From positions 58,981,049 through 59,045,048 of the forward strand of contig OY288239.1 in assembly GCA_958450325.1 (NCBI GenBank): a stretch of 64,000 nucleotides of DNA, in the 5' to 3' direction. The stretch comes from Agrostemma githago. Its lineage: Eukaryota > Streptophyta > Magnoliopsida > Caryophyllales > Caryophyllaceae. Shown piece after piece: positions 11,085 through 21,703 of this stretch; within the stretch, counting starts at the first letter, position 1, and every line of letters starts with the position of its first letter. The position numbers and the translations under genes are program-made. The notes below the pieces were generated by a model. The model saw nothing but the letters and a program-made list of their open reading frames with translations, was not told the DNA's origin and ran no database searches.

Positions 11085-12997
11085 TTTTCGTATGTCAAAT
11101 TTGGACCATTTTCCTCTCATTTAGGACCGTTTTTCCTCCGTTTTGCGAGACTAGAGTGCGATTATCACCGTATTTTTAGTATTTCTCGCATTAGCGTCTC
11201 TCTTTTACATTTTACGTGTTTTTGGTAGATTTTTGTCTATTTTGATAGGATTTTCGACCAAAAGCGTGTCTGAGCGTTTTTGAGCACGAAAGAGAGGGAG
11301 GTCGTCCAAAGAGCAAAGCACGTAACCAAAAGTTCAAGTAATCCAATCGATCGGCAAAGACAGAGACCGGAAATGAGGCGCAGATGACCATCGGGTGAAG
11401 TTTCACTCGATGAGTCACCACGGGGCGATGTTTTGCCCGACGACATTCTTGCCTCATTGACGATCTTCGAGAAATGTTCACCACTGGGCGAAATGACCCG
11501 GCGAAACTTTCACCACCGGGTGAAGTTTCGCCCGACGATAAAGTAGCGCCAAATTGGATATCTGGAGAAGAGTTTCACCAGGTGAAACCACCGGGTGAAG
11601 TTTCACCCGGCGGTATTAGCTCGTGGATGCCAATTAATCGCGGGGGTGAAGTTTTGCCCTGTGAAGATGCATAGGGTGAAAGTCTTATTAAAGAAAGAAG
11701 GATTAGATTTGGGCTTTGGTTGTGTGACCCATTAAGGGCTTAGTATATAGTTAACCCTAAGTTTCCTTCTAAGTGTGCCACACTACATTTTAGATAGTGC
11801 CTCTTTTAGATTAAACTATGTTTAGGTAGATCTCCATTGCAGTAGCTTCTAATTAGTTCATCTTCTTAGTTCTTAGTAAACTTTCTCATTTAGATTATTA
11901 TTTCTTGTAATAGATCAACATCACTCTTTCAATTTATGTTAATTTTTCATTTCTATAATCAAGCTCTCACCATTGTTGAAGACTTGGGTTTATTTGAAGG
12001 TTCAAGGGGTGTTACAAGAATTGGGTGACAAAGTTCTTCCATTTTCTTCTCCAATCTTCATATTTATCTTCATCTTCATCTTTTTCTTTTAAGTTTTATT
12101 CATTGTTGGTACTTTTTTTCGCCCTTTCTTTTTTGATTAGTTTCCTTTTTAATTTCTTGTTATTTTGTTGTTAGCCTTTGTTTTCTTTATGTTAAGTTGT
12201 TTCACATCTCCATTGTTAGCAATTTCTTATTTTCTCTCTCCTTTGTTTGTTCCCACCATTTTCATATCTAGTATTTGTTTCCCTTGATTTACCTTGTTGT
12301 TTATTTTCTTTCTTTATTGTTGTTTTGTTAGTGTAGTCATCATTGTGTTAGATTAATTTCCTTTCCTTTTGTTCAACATGTTTGGCCTTTCTTTTAACCT
12401 CTTTATTATTTTTTTTGTTGTGTTTAGCATGGATAGTGAGTAGATTTTAGTTAGGGGGTTAGGGGAGGAGGAATTCTAGATTTGGGTGTCGTTTTATAAG
12501 GACTATTGCATTTGAGGGTGATATATCTTGCTTGGGATTATTGTGTCTTGTTGACTTAGCCTAATTAACTCAATTAGCTTGACTCACTCGAACCAATATG
12601 GGGAAACTCGGGGTTTGGGTAACCTTGGCTTGAGACCTTAGTTTAATCGTCGCGAAAGCGGGTTTAGGCTAGGTCGGGTAGGAAAACCGAAAGGTGGCTC
12701 CTCCCTTTATTCATCTTGTGATAATTCTTGTGATTCATGCACCTTATCTTTAGTTTCGATTCCCCGACCCTCCCTAACGCCTTTCTTATTATTGTTTCTC
12801 CTCTCTAGTTATTTAATTCGTTTGCCTTAGCTTATTACTTCGTCCCAAAACCCCCCTTTTAGACCACAATTGCAATTAATCCTGGACTTTACCAATTACA
12901 TCACACTGTCTCTCCGAGGTTTGACCCCGACTTACCACTACTACATCGTAGCTAGTTGGGACTATAAATATTGTTTGCATGCGTCAGCGACAGCGCA
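11085..12997 (+). repeat. 3' LTR of element A
   Basis: Begins just after the PPT, with the first recognisable TG at 11093 (TGTCAAATTTGG, compare TGTGCTAAATTTAG in element D). The whole length follows the D LTR in order: palindrome cluster, TATA, the phrase ATATGGGGAAACTCGGGG, and the end near ATAAATATTGTTTG. The right end is placed at 12997 (..AGCGCA) because Tat RT homology starts right after it; the exact boundary may be off by a few bases. Confidence 0.7.
11388..11750 (+). promoter_or_regulatory. LTR palindrome cluster with downstream TATA (A)
   Basis: Repeats of the GGGYGAAAYTTCRCCC type at 11388-11672, some eroded, starting about 300 nt into the LTR. TATATA at 11744-11749 follows about 70 nt later. 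The same arrangement is seen in the LTRs of elements B, C and D. Inferred to be the promoter region of the LTR. Confidence 0.6.
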
Positions 12998-13241
12998 CAT
13001 TAGGTACTTCTTGCTACACTGTTATGTCATTTGGTCTCATCAACGTCAGGGCCACTTACCAGCGAACTTCTACGACTCTATTGCATGATATATTGCACAA
13101 AGAAGTGAAAGTTTACGTGGATGATATGATTGCCAAATCAAAGAATCGGGATGGGCATGTTGTCGTCTTAAGAAAATGCTTCACTAGACTGCGTAAATAA
13201 AACATGAGGCTAAACCCTCAGAAGTGCAGTTTTAAGGGAAA
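12998..13241 (+). pseudogene. Tat-lineage reverse transcriptase fragment
   Basis: About 80 codons covering the central RT palm: a CYTVM-FGL block, an ATYQR block, then HKEV-VYVDDMIAKSK with the catalytic Tyr-Val-Asp-Asp box, and RLNPQKCSF after one stop (13198-13200). This wording is characteristic of Tat/Retand RT rather than Athila (FMDD) or chromovirus (YIDD). Both sides are cut, on the left by the LTR of A and on the right by an inverted chromovirus LTR end. Confidence 0.75.
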
Positions 13242-13300
13242 TGTAATCCCCTAGAAAATCTAAAGTAATACAGTGGCAGAAACACTGTAGAGTGGGAGTA
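13242..13300 (-). repeat. 3' terminal scrap of an inverted chromovirus LTR
   Basis: Reads TGTAATCCCC on the plus strand, the reverse complement of the LTR end at 3967-3976, and continues through the hairpin with the 7-nt loop found in the other LTRs (13269-13289). Similarity stops near 13300, where the CACTA-like element begins; the same inverted LTR appears to resume at 41214. Confidence 0.65.
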
Positions 13301-14225
13301 CACTACAACCACTACCATATTATCTTGACCCTTTGAGGCCGACACTTTTATAAGCGTCGAGATGTTTTAGTGCATTATCATCCTAACTCACCAAAAGATA
13401 TGGAGTAATGCCTTTTTATTTTTAATATTTCAGTATTGTGCTTTTCTGAAAGTAAACAGCCCTCCATCTAAATGAATAAAAAACCTAATCTCAATTCTCC
13501 TTTCCGCCCTACCTCCATCTCTTCATCATTCATTATGGCTTAATTGCTCAAAATTTTCATCCTGTTCTCATGTACTCAGATTTCGATTTTGATTTCCTTT
13601 GCATTTCCTGTTTCCTCGTCGTTTCACGCCCTTCATCGGATACCCAACTTTCACGCCGCCCCTCATCAGTTATGAAAATGAAGGTAAATTCTTATAACCC
13701 TAATACTTTCTAATTGATCTATTATTTAGGAAGCGGTCATCTTTCTCAAACTAACAATGACATATGTACTTAATAAACCACCAAAGTAAAGAAGAGAGTT
13801 GAAGCTGATACTCTGACTCTTCTTTTACTAGCTGGTAACAATTGCTAGTGTATTGCTTGATGAATGGTTTCAGTTATCATTTTTTTAATTGTAATTGTTC
13901 AATTTATGGTTTTTAACTTGTCTTATTTTCCGTTTCATTCATTTTTTTTAGATAGATTGGTTTTTTTGTTCATTTATCTGTGATGAATTGATTATGTTGC
14001 TTTTCGTAGACTGTAACGGTTCGATCTATGTTGTTTTTACACATATTATTCTACGTTTTATACACTTGTTTATGAGATCGTTCGTGATTTCGGCCGATTA
14101 TCGCTTGATGCATGATTCTGTTATCATTTTGTTGGCCGTAATTGTTCGCTATATGATGTTTGTGCTTATATCATTCCGCGTTTCATTCATTTGTTTTCGA
14201 AATCCTTCGTGTTTTTGTTTGTATA
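13301..14225. mobile_element. CACTA-like DNA transposon, left segment
   Basis: Begins CACTACAACC, the typical CACTA terminus, followed by subterminal motifs of the type GACACTTTT and AAGCGTCGAG (13340-13362) that match the array at 40962-41185. No transposase is seen. A run of plant-UTR-like pyrimidine-rich sequence lies at 13490-13700. From 13855 a 124-bp tandem repeat starts, and the minus-strand chromovirus is inserted in it. The terminus call is moderate, because the LTR it sits in has a similar phrase at that point. Confidence 0.5.
13855..14225. repeat. 124-bp tandem repeat, interrupted by a retrotransposon
   Basis: Diverged units beginning GCTTGATGAATTG-like occur at 13855, 13979 and 14103, and the next unit lies across the insertion at 38537. 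After removing 14226-38529 and one copy of GTATA, the spacing is 124, 124 and 125. Each unit includes a phrase like TGTAATTGTTCAATTTATG. Confidence 0.6.
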
Positions 14226-14292
14226 TGTAAGTCCCCGGATTTAAACAAATAGAATAAGATAGATAATTATAGCATCTTATATTAATAATATG

Positions 14293-14315
14293 CCATGGTG
14301 GCGGAAACACCATGG
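14293..14315 (-). other. LTR-end hairpin with TTTCCGC loop
   Basis: Arms CCATGGTG and CACCATGG pair perfectly around GCGGAAA (plus strand), i.e. TTTCCGC in the sense orientation. The equivalents at 3929-3949, 13269-13289 and 23603-23623 have other stems around nearly the same loop. Confidence 0.6.
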
Positions 14316-14805
14316 TTAAATAAATCCGAGTGTTACCAACCTAGATAATTAATATGTCTTAACGCATACAACTACTCTCGGAATTGAAACCCGATCAAAA
14401 TAAAACTATAAGTTTCAATTATTAAACATATTATTCAACATTTATTCTCTCTCTCAAGTCAACCTCATTAACGACCAAGTAGCACAACAACCTGCAAAAA
14501 ATTAAAGTCCACCGTCAGTGGGGAGTAACTAGGAGTCCTCCCAGTCGTGACTGATGAAAATCTAATCATAATTATGAGAATATAATAAGAGATAACATAT
14601 AATAAGAATAAAAACATGATAACACATGAAGTTCATCATAACATGTGATAAAATAATAGTAGCAAGGAACACATAACAACGTAAACAATACCAAGTCATA
14701 AATAAATAAACAAACAAATAAAAAAATATAATGCATAACTGGTACGCCCTTCCAGAACTCAAACCAAAATATATAGAATAACACGAGCTAAGAACGAGCA
14801 CCGTC

Positions 14806-15126
14806 TAGGGCCAATAACCTGAAACCCTAAACTTCGATGCCAATAACCTGACACCAAAATAACCCTATGGTGGGACACATAACCGTGAACCCATGTCTAA
14901 GAATAGCCAGACTTTTGAGGGACAAAACGTCTAGTTAAGGCATAAAAGTGCGCACCCTTAACCAATCAGGGCGTAAAAGTGCGGACCTTGACCCTGAAAC
15001 GACATATCCATAGACTTATAAGAGTATTCCATAAGGAACGCTCAACCCATAGTAGGCCAATAACCTGAAACCATGCCAGTTTGGTATTGCTCTTCTCGAG
15101 TAGACCAATAACCTGAAATCTACTCG
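14806..15126 (-). other. Constant-loop hairpins in chromovirus LTR (left copy)
   Basis: The 14-mer CCAATAACCTGAAA (plus strand) recurs and is flanked by matching inverted arms that differ each time: TAGGG/CCCTA at 14806-14829 and CGAGTAGA/TCTACTCG at 15097-15126. A third unit around 15050-15085 is a fused remnant without a stem. Confidence 0.6.
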
Positions 15127-15629
15127 ATATCTTATACTCTAGCCATACCATATATAAAATGGAACAAGGTCTAAAAGATAATATCTGGGCACCATGGATA
15201 ACCCCATGTTAACAGGTCAAACGTTCATAACCGAGCAATTGATTCCATAACATCAATACAAATAAAGTATAATAAATTGTTACAGCATAAGATAAATTTC
15301 CACCATAAAAATCAATGTCGCTTAAACCAACCATTTATCAAAGGCATATTATTCGAACGAGAAGCCTAAATAAATTTTATGTTACATATGATTAAGTAAA
15401 TAGTATTAGATCATATGACATGTACAACAATTAATTATAATATTTTATATTTCTCTTACACATGAATATAAATTCTTTATTAAATAAATGATCAAGTTAT
15501 TATTTATGATACATAATAAAAGTTGAAAAGCATTAAATAATTGATATTTGTAAAAATAATAGATCTAGTTCTTAAATAAACATGTCTAAATAAGATGCAG
15601 GAGAAAGTATGAAGTACAAAATATGCTAA

Positions 15630-15692
15630 CGGTGTGGTTCAAACCCTAGCCAACAGGTAAAGAGGCATTGTGTCTAACCACTGCACCACAAC
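15630..15692 (-). other. tRNA-like (pol III A/B box) segment in LTR, left copy
   Basis: On the minus strand an A-box-like TGCAGTGGTTAGA is followed after about 25 nt by a B-box-like GGGTTTGAACC. The partner LTR has the more intact version at 36690-36755. It is too short and lacks the acceptor pairing of a tRNA gene; it may be a SINE head or a chance tRNA-like motif fixed in the LTR. Confidence 0.4.
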
Positions 15693-17160
15693 TACTATTC
15701 TATTTTGTTTTAAAATTAAAGTTTACTTAATTGTGAACCAGCAGTGTTATTTAGGGTGACGAAAACATATCTTTTTAATTATGATACAATCATGGATATG
15801 CTTAACTAAACATTATAAAGGATTAAATTAAAATTACATACTGTCCATCAAAATTTATTTAATATAAATTTAAGTTTTAAGTTCATTTAAAATAATGTCA
15901 TATTAATTATTTAACAAGTTTTTATATTTACAATTTATAATAACATTTTTAATAGGAAATTTCATGAATAATTATTTAATTAAATAAATAAAAAATATTT
16001 TATGACACTTATAAATTAATTTTAACAAAAAAAAAATGAGAATATATTTATGTAAAATACCATATGAATTTATCTCATATTTATTATAACTTGAGGGCTT
16101 TATTGCCTAATTATCCATTTAAGTCAAAAAAATAATTATATAAATTATAAAATCACCATGCAAAATTTTATTACATACTAAAAAGGCATATTATCACAAA
16201 AAAAATACTTTTTTCATAATTATTTACATATTGTGGATATTTATGCATGCATACATGAGTATTCATAAAAAAAATGTGATAACATGAAAAAGTAAAATTA
16301 TGATTCGAAAATCAAATCTAAAAACTTAATAATCTACATGCAACATCATCAACTTAAAAAAATAGGTATATAATTAAGAACATAATTATTTTCATCATTC
16401 ATATAATTTATATATTTATTGCATGATAAATAAATTAGAAGCATGATTAAATAATGAGCAAGAAAACCAATCATATATTCATATATTCATCACAAAAATA
16501 TATACATAATTTATACCAAGAAGTTCATATATTATCATAATTTCTAAACTTCATATACATCCTCAATCTCATTATAAATTCATAAAAATATTAGAATTTC
16601 ATAAATCAAGAAAAAGAGTAAACTTAGTTACCTTGAGAGAAACTAGTATTACAAATAAGTAGAATGTGAGTGATATCAACCCAAGTGGTTTCCTTCCATC
16701 AAGGTTTCCTGTTCACCTACTTTTAGATTAATAAAATTTATCAAACAAACAATAAACAATCAAACTAGTAATGAATAAAACTAATGAATAAAATCTACAC
16801 TTACTAGTAAATAGGAGTGGTGTGAGAAGATGATATGAAAAAGGAATTGTGAGAAATGGGGAGATGATGTTCACGGTGGAATGGTGGAGGAAGAATTAGG
16901 AGTCCATCACAATTTATGGACAAAATGATGAGATGACTAAGACTAGGTAGTTTAGGTAGGTGATTAGCCATAGCCATGCATGGCTATAGACCTATGCTCA
17001 TAGACCTTGGACTCCAAGGAAATGCAAGTTGGCAAGTTGCAAGTTGCATGTTGCAAGCATGTGACAAAAATAAGTGAAGTGTGAGTCAAAATAGATGAGG
17101 ACGACGGAATTGCGGTCCGCGGATTACGGTGACAGTCTGTCGTTTTCGAGCATAACTTTC

Positions 17161-17300
17161 TCTACAGAACTCCGATTAAGATGATTAAGATGGCGTTGGA
17201 AAGATAAGAGAAATATCTAAAACTTTTATCTCTACAGAACTCCGATTAAGACGATTAAGATGGTGTTGGAAAGATAAGAGAAAGATCTAAAACTTTTATG
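17161..17300. repeat. 70-bp tandem duplication in one LTR
   Basis: Two near-identical units start TCTACAGAAC at 17161 and 17231. The partner LTR has a single unit at about 38223-38292, so the duplication arose after insertion or was lost from the other LTR. Confidence 0.85.
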
Positions 17301-17535
17301 TTTTGATCAAGAGCCAAATACGTATTTAACCTGACATAAAATGAGAAAATATATTGCCTCAGTTTATTAGTCCATCCGAACATAAGAGTTTAAGAGTATA
17401 AATAAAAGTGTGAAGGGTGAGAACCTGGAATATTAATTCCAAGCATACAAGTGATGGATGGATTAATGAATGGTGGGGATGGAGTTAAAAGAGTTTATAT
17501 ATGTTTATAAAATTAGGAAAACACGGGGTGTTATA

Positions 17536-17573
17536 ACCCTTCCCCCCTCAAGAAAAGTTTCGTCCTCGAAACT
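17536..17573 (-). promoter_or_regulatory. Polypurine tract and AGGA hairpin of the minus-strand chromovirus
   Basis: Sense reading: AGTTTCG, AGGA, CGAAACT (17573 to 17556), then a G-rich purine tract up to 17536 and the LTR. It matches the unit at 685-721 of the other chromovirus. Confidence 0.8.
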
Positions 17574-18857
17574 AGAGGGAATATGTACCTGTATCAAACA
17601 AGTGAGGGTATTTTGCTTGCATGGACGTCTTTGTCTCCCATGTTGCTTTTTCAAACCTTTGGCTACGCCACAAAACCTTTACTAATGGTACGACCTTATT
17701 CCTTAAGGTTTTGTCCTTCCTATCTAAGATCTGGACGGGTTGCTCCTCATAAGTCAAATTTGGTTCCACCTTGACTATGACCGACTGAAGTACATGAGAT
17801 GGATCACTCCAATATCTTCTCAATTGAGATACATGAAAGACATCATGTACCTTAGACATATTAGGGGGTAAAGCTAACTTATAAGCTACTTCACCAATTC
17901 GTTCAAGTACTTCATATGGTCCTACAAACTTAGGGCTCAATTTTCCCTTAATTCCAAATCTCTTCACCCCTCTCATGGGTGACACCTTAAGAAAGACCTT
18001 GTTCCCAACATCAAATTCTATTTGCCTTCGATGCAAGTCAGCATATGACTTTTGCCGATCTTGAGCCGCTTTCATCTTTTCTCGGATCAACTTAACCTGC
18101 TCAATGGACTCTTGGATCATCTCAGGGCCAACAACTGCAACCTCACTAATATCATCCCAACACAAAGGACTTCGACATTTCCTCCCATACAAAGCCTCGA
18201 ATGGAACCATCTTGATACTAGCGTGATAACTGTTATTGTATGAGAACTCTACTAAGGGAAGACTCTTTTCCCATCCTGTTTGGAATTCTAGCACGCACAC
18301 TAGGAGCATATCCTCTAAAGTTTGAATAGTCCGTTCGGTTTGGCCATCGGTAGCAGCGTGAAAAGCTGTACTCAAATTTAACTTACTATCTAATGCCTCC
18401 TGGAGCTTCCTCCAAAAATGAGAACAAAATCGTGGGTCACGATCAGAAACTATGTCTTTAGGAACTCCATGAAATCTAATAACTTCTCTTTGGGATGCCA
18501 CCGCCATCTCATCCAAACTCCAAGTATCTTTCATTGGAATGACGTGAGCTACTTTAGTTAAACGGTCCACCACTATCAAATGGCATTCTTTCCTGTGGGT
18601 GACCTTGGTAACCCAGTTACAAAGTCCATGGAGATGGAATCCCATTTCCACACGGGTATTTCTAAGTGCTGCAAGAGACCACCAGGTCTTCGATGTTCGA
18701 ACTTTACTTTCTGACAGGTAAGACATCTGGCCACAAAATTCACAATTTCTCTTTTCATGTTAGGCCACCAAAAAAATTTCTTCAAATGCTTATACATCTT
18801 ATCCCCACCAAGATGAATAGAGTATGGTGTACTATGAGCTTCCTGCATAATCTTCAT
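17572..18857 (-). pseudogene. Chromovirus integrase with C-terminal chromodomain
   Basis: Two overlapping frames: 18857-18576 carries the zinc-binding part (a His-x-His pair and CLTC) and the start of the core (MDF, first catalytic Asp). 18726-17572 carries the rest: SDRDPRF with the second Asp, DGQTE with the catalytic Glu, the GKLSPKF-GPYEVLERIG block, and a C-terminal chromodomain-like segment (VKVLWR, ATWE, YPHLF). Integrase joins element cDNA to host DNA; the chromodomain is the hallmark of chromoviruses and is thought to steer insertion to modified chromatin. One frameshift between 18576 and 18726 disables it. The C-terminus ends 38 nt from the LTR. Confidence 0.9.
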
Positions 18858-20375
18858 TTTAAGATCATCAATTAGGGATGCACCATCTACCTTGAAATCT
18901 TAAACTTCCATCCGTCCAGACTTCAAGGTCATTTGCTTCACTGACCTTGGCACGCAGGCCTTCAAGCACTGGATCCTCTTGTTGCTTTTCGAATTTCATG
19001 GTAGATCTCAGGTTCCGTACTCATAGCATTTAGAGCGATACTTCCTTGTTGAATTACATCTAAATTCAACTTTCAAAATTCATGACAAAGGTCATCGGGC
19101 AACACCGTGACGGCATTCATTGTGTGTTTTTCTTTTCTACTTAATGCATCGGCCACCACTTTGGCCTTACCTTCATGCTATTGGAGTTGGAGGTCGTAGT
19201 CATTAATCAATTCTATCCACCTCGTTTGCCTTGCGTTTAGATCTCTTAAGGTAAAAATGTAATTTAAGCTCTTGTGATCGGTGTAAAAGTTGCATGATAC
19301 CCCATAAAGATAGTGCCTCCAAATCTTGAGAGCAAAGACTACGTACCGCTGCCAACTCGAGATCATGAGTCAGGTAGTTTTTCTCGCATTCCTTTAGTTG
19401 TCTCGAGGCATAGACCACCACCTTTCCATTTTGCATCAACACACAGCCGAGTCCATTCTTTGGCATATTGCTGTAAACATCAAAGCTCACTCCTTCTTCG
19501 GGTAAAGTCAAGATTGGTGCTGACGTTAATCTTTTATTTAACTCTTCAAACGCCTCTTGACATGCACTAGACCACACAAATTTTGACTCCTTCTTCAATA
19601 AAAAAGTAATTGGCTTTGCTACTTTTGAGAAATCCTTGACGAACCTTCGGTAGTATCCTGCCAGACCCAAGGAGCTACGTATTTTCTTTACATTCTTCGG
19701 ACTTTACCAATTCACTATAGCTTGAACCTTAGTCGGGTCAACGCTAATGCCTTCACCAGAAACGACATGGCCTAAAAATGCAACCTTCTTAAGCCAGAAT
19801 TCGCATTTTGAGAACTTTGCAAACCACTTTTGCTTTCTTAACGTCTCCAATATCGACCTCAGATGTTTAGCATGTTCCTCTTTATTCTTTGAATAAATGA
19901 GGATATCATCGATGAATAACACTACACATTTGTCCAAATACTCATGGAAGGTCCTATTCATCTAATCCATAAACACCGCTGGAGCATTGATTAGACCAAA
20001 GGGCATCACTACAAACTCATAGTGCCCATATCTTGATCGAAAAGCGGTTTTAGGGATATCCTCTTTCCTCACTGGGATTTGATGATAACCCGACCTCAAC
20101 TCGATCTTTGAGAAAGTACTTGCTCCCTTAAGTTGATCGAATAAATCCTCAATTCTTGGAAGTGGGTAACGGTTCTTGATTGTTACCTTGTTCAATTCTC
20201 TATAATCGATACAAAATCTCATGCTTATATCCATCTTCCTCACAAATAGTACTGGGGCACCCCAAGGTGACATACTTGGGTGAATAAAGCCCTTATCTAT
20301 CAATTCCTCCGGTTGTTTCTTTAACTCTTGCATTTTGGCGGGAGCCATTCGGTAGGGCGCCTTTGGAATAGGGCC
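18858..20375 (-). pseudogene. Chromovirus reverse transcriptase and RNase H
   Basis: RT begins with a MAPA-MQELK block at 20348 and runs through SPWGAPVLFVRK, DYRELN, MPFGL-NAP and the catalytic Phe-Ile-Asp-Asp box in 19961-19704, then SPK-V and GLAGYYRRFV. RNase H follows (DVYS, YASRQL, TDHKSL, VVADALSRK). The frame 20348-19203 is continuous apart from stops at 19962 and at about 19701; a frameshift near 19340 breaks RNase H, and stops crowd 18880-19180. It copies element RNA to DNA; inactive here. Confidence 0.9.
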
Positions 20376-20383
20376 AGTACCAG

Positions 20384-20666
20384 CAGGCCCGTCAAATCAA
20401 TTTACGATGCCCTGTTTTATAAATCAAAATGAGGCCCCAACGATTTCAAATATTTGGTCGTAAAATTATAAACATTATAATCTGAATATAAAATATGTTA
20501 ATTAGGGGACTATATATAAATCATAAATAAAAATTTGTAGTAACATATTCCGCATTTTTTGGATTGTGTACTCCATTGTGTCCATGCTAAACCTGTATAT
20601 ATTGGACCCTTTATTGTTTGGACCCCTGTTCTTAGAACGGTTTGAACATGCTGTTAGACGGCCCTG
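20384..20666. mobile_element. hAT-type MITE, 283 bp
   Basis: Terminal inverted repeats CAGGCCCGTC and GACGGCCCTG (ten bases, one mismatch) bound an AT-rich non-coding 283-bp body. The eight-base target duplication AGTACCAG lies at 20376-20383 and 20667-20674, the hAT signature. It interrupts the protease-RT linker exactly within the conserved Leu-Pro-Gly-Thr-Gly-Pro segment, so precise removal would rejoin the frame. It must be non-autonomous. Confidence 0.88.
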
Positions 20667-21489
20667 AGTACCAGGTAGGAGGTCGATGTTAAACTCAACA
20701 TCTCGCTCTGGAGGGACACCTGGAAGCTCATCGGGAAACACATCACCAAACTCACGAACAATAGGAATATCCTCAATCTTAGCTTCCGTAGTGACATCTT
20801 GTACACTGCATAAATACACCTGATATACCTTTCTATCTCCTCAATTCCCTAATCTTTAGGGCAGACACCCATTTAATTCCTGGTTTAACTGAGATACCCT
20901 TATACGAAATCCTTGTACCCAAAGGACTTTTCAGAATGATCTTTTGATCTCGACACACGAACTTTGCGTCAAATCTTGCTAACCAACCATGCCAAGTATA
21001 ATGTCGAATTCCGAGAGTTTGAAACTTATAAGATCAACTGGAAAGTTAGTTCCCGCAATGGATATGGAAATGTCACGAAAGATTGTGAACAAGAGACAAT
21101 CTCTCCAGTGGGAAGAGATATGGTGGTTTTAGTAGGGGCACTAAGTATGAGTTGAGCCTTAAGAACAAATGATGTGGAGATAAAGGATAATGAAGCACCT
21201 GTATCAAATAATACGAATGCAAGAGTAGTGTTAGGAAGAAATGTACTAGTAATGATATCTGGATTAGTCTCTGCCTCCGCACGGCTCATCACATAAATAA
21301 TTACGACCCTAGTTGGGCACCTGTTGAGGCCTATTTTTCTCACTACCACTCCTTGAACCTTGAGACACTCTTTGAGGGCAACGATTTGCAGTGTGACCAA
21401 TACCCTGGCAATTATAGCATGTAATATCAGTCCCATTGCAATTCTTCCCAGGGTGATAAGCTTTCATGCAACAAAAACATTGACCATCG
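20667..21489 (-). pseudogene. Chromovirus gag zinc knuckle, protease and protease-RT linker
   Basis: From right to left: a CX2CX4HX4C knuckle near 21420-21375, a retropepsin domain with Phe-Asp-Thr-Gly-Ala-Ser at about 21215, and the pre-RT segment (IPIVREF-DVFPDELPG-PP, 20819-20680). Frames shift between the knuckle and the protease. The upstream part of gag lies across the nested element at 34240-35011. Confidence 0.85.
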
Positions 21490-21703
21490 CTCTGTGATAA
21501 GTGTGATTTGTATTGTTTATTTCTTGTGTTTGATCCCGTTTTCTCTTGTGGAATCGCTCTTTAGAGCGGTTTCGAGGCTACTTACGCTTCTTCTAGCTTG
21601 TTTTAGGTTCCTAAGGCCTATCTTGGAGAAATGGAACGATTCCGACTCGTTTCCGATGCATATGGAGCCAATGAAGAGAAGCGACGATGATTCGGTGACT
21701 TAG

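Larger units (their letters stand above)
3977..12997 (+). mobile_element. Element A: pol-less Athila-like element (3' portion)
   Basis: Order from left: gag remnant cut by the chromovirus LTR, zinc knuckle, protease domain, then directly a post-pol type linker, a palindrome cluster, an env-position ORF, three tandem hairpins, an internal PPT, a terminal PPT and a 3' LTR. RT, RNase H and integrase are absent: the protease ORF stops at 6001 and text resembling the post-integrase linker of element D begins at once. Its 5' LTR and gag start are off-window to the left. LTR and 3' sequences are clearly related to element D but well diverged, so it is an older relative. Confidence 0.82.
14226..17535 (-). 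repeat. 3' LTR of the minus-strand chromovirus, 3310 bp
   Basis: Pairs with 35246-38529. Its sense start reads TATAACACCCC, a one-base change from TGTAACACCCC in the partner. In the first 107 plus-strand bases I count nine differences from the partner, so the copy is not recent. It differs structurally by a 70-bp tandem duplication (17161-17300) and by loss of one hairpin unit near 15055. Confidence 0.92.
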
